Origin: an uncultured Oscillospiraceae bacterium
Lineage (GTDB): Bacteria; Bacillota; Clostridia; Oscillospirales; Ruminococcaceae
Direction of reading: 5' to 3'
Length of the DNA: 6,372 bases
NCBI GenBank assembly: GCA_958448395.1
Contig: CAUDDP010000097.1
Location: 1 to 6,372, forward strand
Shown here: piece after piece, positions 1 through 5,494 of the stretch
Numbering within the stretch: position 1 is the stretch's first letter
Layout of the letters: each line of letters opens with the position of its first letter
Translations under genes and position numbers: made by a program
Notes under the pieces: generated by a model
The model's database searches: none
The model's input: the letters and a program-made list of their open reading frames with translations, nothing else
What the model was told of the DNA's origin: nothing

Positions 1-16
1 TTCATCACCATTTTTT

Positions 17-45
17 ATTATAACATACTTTTTGCTTTTTTACAA
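17..45 (-). promoter_or_regulatory. Sigma-A-like promoter reading out of the left edge, overlapping the GH5 3' end
   Basis: On the minus strand there is a -35 TTGTAA (40-45), a 17-base spacer, and a perfect -10 TATAAT (17-22) preceded by TGT, an extended -10. The predicted transcript start is near position 10, so the gene served lies outside the window. The -35 and spacer lie within the last codons of the GH5 gene, and the -10 overlaps its stop codon. No terminator is visible between them. The elements are seen directly; activity is inferred. Confidence 0.6.
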
Positions 46-1403
46 CTGTAATACTTGACAGCAATTTCGGTATTTTCATTTAAATCAGAACCACTGATCA
101 TCTGAGCCTCAAAATAGGTAGAATCGGCCTTAAAAGCCATGCCGTTTGCATCTTCAAATATGGTTGTACCGCTGGAAAGGTCGCTATGCTTGTATTCTGG
201 TAGATGGCTTTCGCTGCCCCATTTGATGCTGGAATCAGATAGGACAGACAGCATTGCATCAATCACTGGTTCTGATACGCTGAACCACTGTAAATTGCTG
301 CGGTTAAGGTAGCCATGTCGTTCAGACTGATTGGAGTTGTCAATGGTATTGTTATCCCAGATGACGCAAGGAATGCCCAGCTTCTTTGCCCAAGTCAGAT
401 AGTAGGTTGCCCAGTCTACTCTTGCTTCTGTATTGTTATAGTTAGAAGCACTGAATTCACCGATGACAACCGGAACATCATTGTCCGTAAATGTGGTTTG
501 GATGTCTTTGAATACCTTGTCCAGTTCATTCTGATAGCTGCTGGAGAAAGTGGTATGATCCTGTTTGTATGGCTCTGTGCTGTCACCCATTGCGAAGTTA
601 TACGGGCAGTATGCATGGATGGAAACGGCTACATAGTCATCTTCCGGTAAATCCAGATAGCCGTAAATGGAAGAATAAGCAGAAGCTGCATAACCTGGAA
701 TCATCAAGAGACGAGTATCCTTGTACGGAGAATCAATGCTGCGGACAGTCGTCACGAAATCGTTATTTAGCTTGTTGACTACTGCAAAGCAAGCTTCGTT
801 GCCATTCCATTCTACCGAGGAACCCGTTTCTCTTGGTTCATTCATGCCTTCAAAAATTAGATGTTGGTCATAGTCTGCAAAGTAAGTGGCAATTTGCGTC
901 CACATCTGCTTCAGTTGTGGTGCCATTTGGTCATAAGCGGTGGAAAAATCAGAACGGTTGATCCACTCTTCATGGTGCAAGTTTAGAATGACATACATGT
1001 CCTGCTGATATGCGTAATCTACGACTTCCTTTACTCGTGTCAGCCAACGTTCGTCGATGGTATAAACAGGGTTACCATCACTGTCTGTTGTCTTTGTGAC
1101 ATGCTTATACCAGCTGGTTGGAATCCGAACGGTATCAAACCCCTTTGCTTTAACAGTATCCACCAATTCCTGTGTCACTGCTGGATTGCCCCAAGACATT
1201 TCAAAGCTTGTGATATTGTCATAACTGCCATAGCCAGTACTGTCAAGGGCGTTACCAATATTAAAACCAAGTCCCATCTCTTGTGTGATTTCATCCGCAT
1301 TCAAAATTGTTTCTGCCGATATCGGCAGCATTGCAGCGAATGGAACGAGGCAGGCAACAGAAACCGTTGCTGCTAACATGCTTTTTAATTTTTTGTATCG
1401 CAT
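18..1403 (-). CDS. Secreted GH5 family endoglucanase (probably subfamily GH5_4), C-terminal module truncated
   Basis: This 461-aa secreted glycoside hydrolase probably cleaves internal beta-1,4-glucan bonds (cellulose, beta-glucan or xyloglucan) outside the cell. Residues 1-30 are a signal peptide (basic RYKK, hydrophobic core, likely cleavage after PISA). The catalytic TIM barrel spans about residues 38-390. It shows GFNIGNALD (46-54), WGNP (71-74), TVRIP with Arg93, LNLHHE (140-145), FEGMNEPR with acid/base Glu189, HAY at 263-265, and VVIGEFS with nucleophile Glu316. The NIGN..WGNP..FEGMNEPR set resembles GH5_4. Residues about 410-450 begin a beta-rich accessory domain that stops abruptly in a Lys-rich tail; there is no dockerin. 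I chose ATG 1403 because AAGGAGGT (1408-1415) precedes it by 4 bases and a consensus promoter lies at 1505-1533. A longer in-frame start at 1526 would fall upstream of the expected transcript start. The gene is divergent from the dockerin gene. The catalytic family is certain; the exact substrate is inferred. Confidence 0.93.
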   Translation of the reverse strand: MRYKKLKSMLAATVSVACLVPFAAMLPISAETILNADEITQEMGLGFNIGNALDSTGYGSYDNITSFEMSWGNPAVTQELVDTVKAKGFDTVRIPTSWYKHVTKTTDSDGNPVYTIDERWLTRVKEVVDYAYQQDMYVILNLHHEEWINRSDFSTAYDQMAPQLKQMWTQIATYFADYDQHLIFEGMNEPRETGSSVEWNGNEACFAVVNKLNNDFVTTVRSIDSPYKDTRLLMIPGYAASAYSSIYGYLDLPEDDYVAVSIHAYCPYNFAMGDSTEPYKQDHTTFSSSYQNELDKVFKDIQTTFTDNDVPVVIGEFSASNYNNTEARVDWATYYLTWAKKLGIPCVIWDNNTIDNSNQSERHGYLNRSNLQWFSVSEPVIDAMLSVLSDSSIKWGSESHLPEYKHSDLSSGTTIFEDANGMAFKADSTYFEAQMISGSDLNENTEIAVKYYSCKKAKSML

Positions 1404-1407
1404 AAAG

Positions 1408-1415
1408 ACCTCCTT
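1408..1415 (-). promoter_or_regulatory. Ribosome binding site that sets the GH5 start
   Basis: The minus strand reads AAGGAGGT, then 4 bases, then ATG at 1403. This near-perfect anti-16S match decides the start against in-frame ATGs at 1418 and 1526. The 1418 ATG has no comparable site upstream and its own codon abuts the Shine-Dalgarno sequence. Confidence 0.85.
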
Positions 1416-1420
1416 CATTT

Positions 1421-1444
1421 TGATTTTGTATCTGTACAAAATCA
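1421..1444 (-). promoter_or_regulatory. Perfect 10-bp inverted repeat in the GH5 leader (operator or RNA hairpin)
   Basis: Arms TGATTTTGTA (1421-1430) and TACAAAATCA (1435-1444) are perfect reverse complements around a 4-base loop, TCTG. The element sits about 54 bases downstream of the predicted transcript start and 5 bases upstream of the GH5 Shine-Dalgarno sequence. It could be a roadblock-type operator for a dimeric regulator such as a LacI/GntR-type protein, or an mRNA hairpin that affects translation or stability. It is A/U-rich and has no U-run directly after it, so a terminator is unlikely. The symmetry is seen directly; the role is inferred. Confidence 0.6.
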
Positions 1445-1504
1445 GGGTAAAAACACATCTCCTATTGCCATGCTTCTGTTGTATAAACAAAAACACTTTC
1501 TTAT

Positions 1505-1533
1505 AGTATAAAAATTTTTTTTGCATTTGTCAA
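1505..1533 (-). promoter_or_regulatory. Promoter of the GH5 gene
   Basis: On the minus strand there is a consensus -35 TTGACA (1528-1533), a 17-base spacer, and -10 TATACT (1505-1510). The predicted start of transcription is near 1498, giving a leader of about 95 bases that contains the inverted repeat at 1421-1444. It has the best -35 in the window but lacks the TGn extension seen in the other three promoters. Confidence 0.75.
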
Positions 1534-1634
1534 TGCTTTTTATCAATTTTGTCAAATTTTATGGGAGAAATTGAAGATGCTTCAGGAGTGAAGTGAAAAA
1601 TAAGATGGAAAATGCTGTTTTCTGTAATTTTCTC
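1534..1634. other. Spacer between the divergent -35 elements
   Basis: This stretch of about 100 bases lies between the two outward-facing promoters and has no credible coding potential. The only structure I see is a short palindrome, TGAAG-ATG-CTTCA (1572-1584), and a second minus-strand TTGACA-like hexamer (1550-1555) with no -10 at the right spacing. Either could belong to a regulator site, but neither is strong enough to call. Confidence 0.35.
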
Positions 1635-1663
1635 TGTACAATCACGACGGAATATGCTATAAT
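1635..1663 (+). promoter_or_regulatory. Promoter of the dockerin - SGNH hydrolase unit
   Basis: There is a -35-like TGTACA (1635-1640, 4 of 6 consensus positions), a 17-base spacer, and a perfect -10 TATAAT (1658-1663) with TGC directly upstream, forming an extended -10. Transcription would begin near 1670, about 35 bases before the ATG at 1705. The -35 overlaps a 9-base sequence, TCTGTACAA, that also occurs in the palindrome of the GH5 leader. Confidence 0.7.
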
Positions 1664-1704
1664 GAAAAAATAGGCAGTCTGTAAAATAAAAATGGAGGTT
1701 TTTT

Positions 1705-2481
1705 ATGAATCGCATTCAAAAAGCGGTGATTTACTTGATATGTGCACCGTTGTTTGTTCAGCATCTTACTATTTTTGCAGAAGCGTCAGAAATCAGTGTG
1801 GTGGAAATACCATATGCTGCTTCTATGACAGATGTACACGGTAGTATTCGGGTAGTGCTGCAAGACAGCCGTAAGGTAAATGTAAATATTCAAAAGCAAA
1901 CGCAGGAAGGGTCGGATTTATATTATGACATTGTGCTGGATCCGTCGCAGTCAAAAACAGATGTAACAGAATATGTTTTTTATCTGGACTGCTGTGAATA
2001 TAATATTAGTACAGAGTCCTATGTTTCCACTTATCAGCTGATGATTTCTGATTTGACGACAGAGGCAGCATCTTATCAGGAAAAAGCAGTCATCATCGTA
2101 GATCCCGGATTTTCGGAAGATATCCAGACCACCGATTACTGTTATACTGTTACGATGTTGGCGGGGGAAACTGGTGGTGTGATTGCAAATGTACCAAAGA
2201 AAACAGTTGCAGATGGAATCCAAACCGTAAAAAATAATATTACATTGCGGTATGTTGCGGGGAATCAATTGGGTGATCCGGATGGAGATGGGAAGGTAAG
2301 TGTAGAAGATGCTGTTATGGTTTTAACTTATTATGCGAAGCGTTCTGCCGGGTTGTCGGCGGAGATTGATTTGTACGCAGCAGATGTCAATAAAGATGAT
2401 GTGATTGGCGTGGAAGATGCTGTTGGCATTTTGACATATTATGCAAAAGCATCTGCTGGATTGCCACCAAGTTTTTCTTAG
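1705..2481 (+). CDS. Secreted type I dockerin protein with unrecognised N-terminal domain
   Basis: This 258-aa exported protein probably docks to a cohesin on a scaffoldin or cell-surface protein. Residues 1-25 form a signal peptide with likely cleavage after IFA. Residues about 28-188 are a beta-strand-rich domain I cannot assign; no catalytic motif is evident. Residues 190-252 are a dockerin made of two EF-hand-like repeats. The Ca-binding positions are Asp191/Asp193/Asp195/Asp202 and Asp227/Asn229/Asp231/Asp238. Each repeat continues into a VEDAV..LTYYAK helix and an SAGL segment. The near-identical helices are typical of dockerins that can bind a cohesin in two orientations. The start is ATG 1705 with GGAGG at 1694-1698, 6 bases upstream. 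The SGNH hydrolase gene follows 48 bases later, with no terminator and no convincing promoter between, so the two are probably cotranscribed. The dockerin call is firm. The N-terminal domain could be a binding or structural module. Confidence 0.9.
   Translation: MNRIQKAVIYLICAPLFVQHLTIFAEASEISVVEIPYAASMTDVHGSIRVVLQDSRKVNVNIQKQTQEGSDLYYDIVLDPSQSKTDVTEYVFYLDCCEYNISTESYVSTYQLMISDLTTEAASYQEKAVIIVDPGFSEDIQTTDYCYTVTMLAGETGGVIANVPKKTVADGIQTVKNNITLRYVAGNQLGDPDGDGKVSVEDAVMVLTYYAKRSAGLSAEIDLYAADVNKDDVIGVEDAVGILTYYAKASAGLPPSFS
2275..2460 (+). repeat. Internal dockerin duplication
   Basis: Two copies of the dockerin F-hand segment lie 108 bases (36 codons) apart. Both encode VEDAV, LTYYAK and SAGL, and they share the identical 12-mer GAAGATGCTGTT at 2305-2316 and 2413-2424. 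The second loop is slightly degenerate, with Asn in place of Asp at position 3, which is common in dockerins. Confidence 0.85.
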
Positions 2482-2529
2482 ATATAAAGCAACAGAATAT
2501 TGATTGCATAATATAGGGGGTATTTTTCT

Positions 2530-3465
2530 ATGGAACGAAAACAAATTATCATAATTCTGGCAGGCGTTTTACTTTGCATCATTATGCTTTTTACAGGATT
2601 GTATTTTTCAGGACAGCTGCATCCGATTTCACAGGATACCATTGTACCAGCTGTGGCAGAGTTAAAAGAAAATGAAACGGCACAGGTATCTGGGATGAAA
2701 GCCGTAACGACTACAGTTACAACCTCTACAACCACAACTACAACTGTAAAAACACTTTCTGCGGCGGAAAAGGAAAAACTGCATGAAATTTATGCAGAAA
2801 AAATTACAGTTGTCGGAGATTCCATTGCCTATGGATTCAATGCTTATGGCTATATTTCCGATGAACAGAATCTGGCACAGGGTTCTGTTGCCATTCGGAA
2901 CATTCATGATTTCACATTCACATGTGATGGTGTGGAAATGGATATTCTGGATGCCCTAGAGAAAACAAAACCAACGTACATATATATGTCCATGGGAATG
3001 AATGATGTCAATATGACCACAGCGGAGGAGTACGGAGCTGCTTATAAAGAGGCAATCACATCCATTCAGGAAATTTGTCCGGACAGCAATCTCATTGTAG
3101 CTGGGATTACACCGATTGCAGCGGATTGCGACTTTACAGACAACGCAGAAATTCGGAACTTTAATGATGTGCTGAAAGAGGTTGTAACGGATTTTGATTC
3201 TCCCAATATCGTCTATTTTGATGCCTATTCAGTCATTGCAGATCCGGAAACGGAGGATATGCGTCTGGAATACTCTGGCGGTGATGGCATTCATCTTACT
3301 GGACAGAGTTATGAAGATCTGTTAAATGCTGTATATGAGGTGATGGATACCATGCCAATACCGGAAACGGTTATGGAAGCTTTGGAATCTACAGAAGATA
3401 CTACGACAGAAACGGAAGTTTCAACAGAAGAATTTCTGTCAGAGGAGCCCTCATCAGAGTTTTAA
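2530..3465 (+). CDS. Membrane-anchored SGNH/GDSL-family hydrolase with Thr-rich linker
   Basis: This 311-aa protein is probably an extracellular esterase or acyl-hydrolase tethered to the membrane. Residues 5-27 are a hydrophobic segment with no clear signal-peptidase site, suggesting an N-terminal anchor. Residues 60-75 are almost entirely threonine, a spacer of the kind seen in Ruminococcus surface proteins. The SGNH domain spans about 90-275. It has block I GDSIAYG with nucleophile Ser98, a candidate block II Gly118, block III MGMNDV with oxyanion Asn158, and block V DGIH with Asp252 and His255, so the catalytic set is complete. Residues about 276-311 are a Glu/Ser/Thr-rich acidic tail. 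The start is ATG 2530 with AGGGGG at 2515-2520, 9 bases upstream. It follows the dockerin gene and ends just before a strong terminator. Substrates in this superfamily include acetylated polysaccharide, peptidoglycan and lipid, and the sequence alone does not tell which. Confidence 0.87.
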   Translation: MERKQIIIILAGVLLCIIMLFTGLYFSGQLHPISQDTIVPAVAELKENETAQVSGMKAVTTTVTTSTTTTTTVKTLSAAEKEKLHEIYAEKITVVGDSIAYGFNAYGYISDEQNLAQGSVAIRNIHDFTFTCDGVEMDILDALEKTKPTYIYMSMGMNDVNMTTAEEYGAAYKEAITSIQEICPDSNLIVAGITPIAADCDFTDNAEIRNFNDVLKEVVTDFDSPNIVYFDAYSVIADPETEDMRLEYSGGDGIHLTGQSYEDLLNAVYEVMDTMPIPETVMEALESTEDTTTETEVSTEEFLSEEPSSEF

Positions 3466-3483
3466 AAAAGCAATAGAAAAGAG

Positions 3484-3529
3484 CGGTTTTGCAGCGAATC
3501 CTGTTATTTTCGCTGCAAAACCGTTTTTT
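3484..3529 (+). terminator. Rho-independent terminator of the dockerin - SGNH unit
   Basis: A perfect 15-bp stem, CGGTTTTGCAGCGAA (3484-3498) with TTCGCTGCAAAACCG (3509-3523), encloses a 10-base loop and is followed by six T (3524-3529). It begins 19 bases after the SGNH stop codon. It separates this unit from the miaB operon promoter downstream. Confidence 0.95.
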
Positions 3530-3582
3530 CAATATAATTTCTGAGAAGAGAAAAATAGATTTCTTTTTTCATCGAAAAGTGC

Positions 3583-3611
3583 TTGAAAAAAAAACAGGGC
3601 TATGCTATAAT
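3583..3611 (+). promoter_or_regulatory. Promoter of the miaB - YlbF-family - mutS operon
   Basis: There is a -35 TTGAAA (3583-3588), a 17-base spacer, and a perfect extended -10, TGC-TATAAT (3603-3611). The expected transcript start is near 3618, about 28 bases before the miaB ATG. It rules out the longer in-frame TTG start at 3583, which coincides with the -35 itself. Confidence 0.75.
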
Positions 3612-3645
3612 AAAAATAATGTCATGTAGAAAAAGAGAGGTTGCT

Positions 3646-5076
3646 ATGCAGGAAACGACAAATTTGAAGAAAACTGTATCCGTACAGACGTGTAGAGAAC
3701 AGGTGCAGAAAATCGTTGCGGTTTCTTATCCCTGTGCAAGAGCCCATGTACATAGTTTTGGATGCCAATTAAATGTATCAGACGGCGAAAAGATAAAAGG
3801 ATTGCTGCAATCTATGGGATTTTCTCTTACAGAGACCTATGAAAATGCAGATTTGATTGTATTTAATACCTGTGCTGTGCGGGAAAGTGCAGAAGATCGT
3901 GTCTATGGAATGTTGGGGGTCATTAAAAAATATAAAGAAATGCATCCTCGTACCATTTTGATTTTGAGCGGTTGTATGGGTTCAGAACCGAAAACCCTTC
4001 AAAAAATAAAAGCACATTATTCATTTATTGATATTTTAATGGGGACTGCCTCCATCGAGGAACTGCCTCGGCTATTGGCAGCTTATTATGATACAAAAAA
4101 GTTTGTATACGATATGGACAGTGCAGCTATGCCGTCTGAACAGATGCAACAGGTGCGAACCAGTCGTTTCAAAGCTTCTGTGCCGATTATGTACGGCTGT
4201 AATAATTTCTGTACCTATTGCATTGTTCCCTATGTCAGAGGACGGGAACGCAGCCGAGAGCCGGGTGTTATTTTGGAAGAGGTACGGCAATTGGTTGCGG
4301 ACGGATATAAGGAAATTATGCTGCTGGGACAGAATGTTAATTCCTATGGAAAGGATTTGAAACAGCCGATTTCCTTTTCCGAGCTGCTACAGCAAATCAA
4401 TCGGATAGAAGGGGAGTTTGTGATTCGTTTTATGTCTTCTCATCCGAAGGATGCCACACCGGAATTGCTGGATACCATTCTTTCCTGTGAAAAGGTTGGA
4501 AAGCATCTGCATCTGCCGGTGCAGTGCGGCAGTGATGCCATTCTTTCTGCGATGAACCGACGGTATACTGTGGCACAATATCTGGAAATTGTAGATTATC
4601 TGCGGGAACGACAGCCGGATTTTTCTCTGTCCAGTGATTTGATTGTTGGTTTTCCAAATGAATCAGAAGCAGATTTTCAGGGCACATTAGATTTAATACA
4701 GCGTGTGCAGTATGATAATTTGTATACGTTTATCTATTCAAAACGCAGTGGCACGAAGGCAGCAGAAATGCTGGATACCACAACGGATGCAGAAAAACGT
4801 GTGCGGATGGAACGGTTGCTGACGCTGCAAAGAGAAATTGCGACAGAGCATTATCGTCGCTTTATTGGCAGAACGATGCGGGTATTAGTGGAAGGCGACA
4901 GTAAACGAGGAGACGGCTGGCTGTTCGGCAAGAGCAACGAGGCGATTATCGTAGAGTTTATGGGTGATCGTTCTTTCATTGGAACATTTGTAACAGTGCA
5001 GATTACCGAGTCAAAAAACTGGGCAGTCAGTGGCAGAATATTAGAGAATGAGAGAAAGGAAGCGATACAAAAATGA
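3646..5076 (+). CDS. miaB: tRNA-2-methylthio-N6-dimethylallyladenosine synthase MiaB
   Basis: This 476-aa radical-SAM methylthiotransferase adds the 2-methylthio group to i6A37 of tRNAs that read UNN codons. It has the standard three domains. The UPF0004 N-domain (about 33-145) has auxiliary-cluster cysteines Cys40 (FGCQLN), Cys76 (NTCAVRE) and Cys110 (SGCMGS). The radical-SAM domain (about 172-400) has Cys185, Cys189 and Cys192 in YGCNNFCTYC, followed by IVPYVRGRERSR. A TRAM RNA-binding domain spans about 401-467. GCQLNVSD and CAVRESAEDRVYG favour MiaB over its paralogues MtaB and RimO. The start is ATG 3646 with AGAGAGG (3634-3640) 5 bases upstream; in-frame TTG 3583 and ATG 3619 lie at or before the transcript start. 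The stop overlaps the next gene's start as ATGA. Length and order fit a Firmicute miaB. Iron-sulfur assembly factors must come from elsewhere in the genome. Confidence 0.97.
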   Translation: MQETTNLKKTVSVQTCREQVQKIVAVSYPCARAHVHSFGCQLNVSDGEKIKGLLQSMGFSLTETYENADLIVFNTCAVRESAEDRVYGMLGVIKKYKEMHPRTILILSGCMGSEPKTLQKIKAHYSFIDILMGTASIEELPRLLAAYYDTKKFVYDMDSAAMPSEQMQQVRTSRFKASVPIMYGCNNFCTYCIVPYVRGRERSREPGVILEEVRQLVADGYKEIMLLGQNVNSYGKDLKQPISFSELLQQINRIEGEFVIRFMSSHPKDATPELLDTILSCEKVGKHLHLPVQCGSDAILSAMNRRYTVAQYLEIVDYLRERQPDFSLSSDLIVGFPNESEADFQGTLDLIQRVQYDNLYTFIYSKRSGTKAAEMLDTTTDAEKRVRMERLLTLQREIATEHYRRFIGRTMRVLVEGDSKRGDGWLFGKSNEAIIVEFMGDRSFIGTFVTVQITESKNWAVSGRILENERKEAIQK

Positions 5077-5483
5077 CAGTGGAGGAAGCAGTTCGCACAC
5101 TGGGAAAGTGTATTCAGGCAGATCCCCGTTATCAGCAGTATCAGCAGGCAAAACAAAATAATGATGCAGATACGCAGTTGCAGGAACAAATTGGCGAGTT
5201 TAACATGAAGAGGATGTCTTATCAGAGAAAAATGGATGAAGATCCAGAGGAAAATGCAGAAGCTTTGCAGGCATTGGAAAAAGAGTTGGATAGGCTTTAT
5301 ACAATTATTTTGCAAAATCCGAACATGATTGCCTTCCAGCGGGCGAAAGAAGAAATGGATACGATGACCAAGCAGGTGGATGCGATCATTACGCTTTGTC
5401 TGCATGGAGAAGATCCAGATACTTGTTGTCCAGATTTGAGTCAGTGTGGCGGTGATTGTTCTGCCTGCGGCGGCTGTCATTGA
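5073..5483 (+). CDS. YlbF/YmcA (RicF/RicA-like) family protein with Cys-rich C-terminus
   Basis: This 136-aa, probably cytoplasmic, mostly helical protein matches the Com_YlbF/YmcA family. It opens with TVEEAVRTLGKCIQADPRY and has conserved-looking QNP and AFQRAKEEMD segments at about 81-96. In Bacillus subtilis, YlbF, YmcA and YaaT form a [4Fe-4S]-containing complex linked to RNase Y-dependent mRNA processing, competence, sporulation and biofilm formation. The last 28 residues carry seven cysteines (109, 118, 119, 125, 129, 132, 135), ending in a CX3CX2CX2C pattern, so iron-sulfur or other metal binding is plausible. The ATG overlaps the miaB stop by 4 bp, indicating translational coupling; an AAAGGA at 5055-5060 is rather far (12 bases) for a normal RBS. 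Its place between miaB and mutS resembles ymcA in Bacillus. Whether it is the YmcA or the YlbF orthologue cannot be settled here. Confidence 0.85.
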   Translation: MTVEEAVRTLGKCIQADPRYQQYQQAKQNNDADTQLQEQIGEFNMKRMSYQRKMDEDPEENAEALQALEKELDRLYTIILQNPNMIAFQRAKEEMDTMTKQVDAIITLCLHGEDPDTCCPDLSQCGGDCSACGGCH

Positions 5484-5494
5484 TTGAGGTGCAT

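Noticed and set aside
1404..1526. N-terminal extension of the GH5 gene from the in-frame ATG at 1526
   Set aside because: It would place residues before the signal peptide and start upstream of the predicted transcript start; ATG 1403 has a near-perfect RBS.
1572..1584. Short palindrome TGAAG-ATG-CTTCA as an operator
   Set aside because: Only 5-bp arms in A/T-rich sequence and no second copy seen; could easily be chance.
2482..2529. Separate promoter for the SGNH gene (CATAAT at 2507-2512)
   Set aside because: There is a TG just upstream but no -35 at a suitable distance; read-through from the dockerin gene is simpler.
2478..2735. Minus-strand frame starting MVVEVVTVVVTAF
   Set aside because: Its Val-rich start is the antisense of the poly-Thr stalk of the SGNH gene; composition artefact.
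3533..3538. TATAAT just after the terminator as an additional promoter for miaB
   Set aside because: The matching -35 position falls inside the terminator stem and is not consensus; the promoter at 3583-3611 is far better.
5445..5477. CX3CX2C in the YlbF-family tail as a radical-SAM motif
   Set aside because: The spacing matches, but the protein is a short helical YlbF-family member without a radical-SAM barrel, and the motif is at the extreme C-terminus. At most it is a metal site.
4851..5480. 209-aa minus-strand reading frame opposite the end of miaB and the YlbF-family gene
   Set aside because: It runs antisense to two well-supported genes, its translation has no recognisable family features, and it has no promoter or RBS. 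It is a shadow of the real coding strand.
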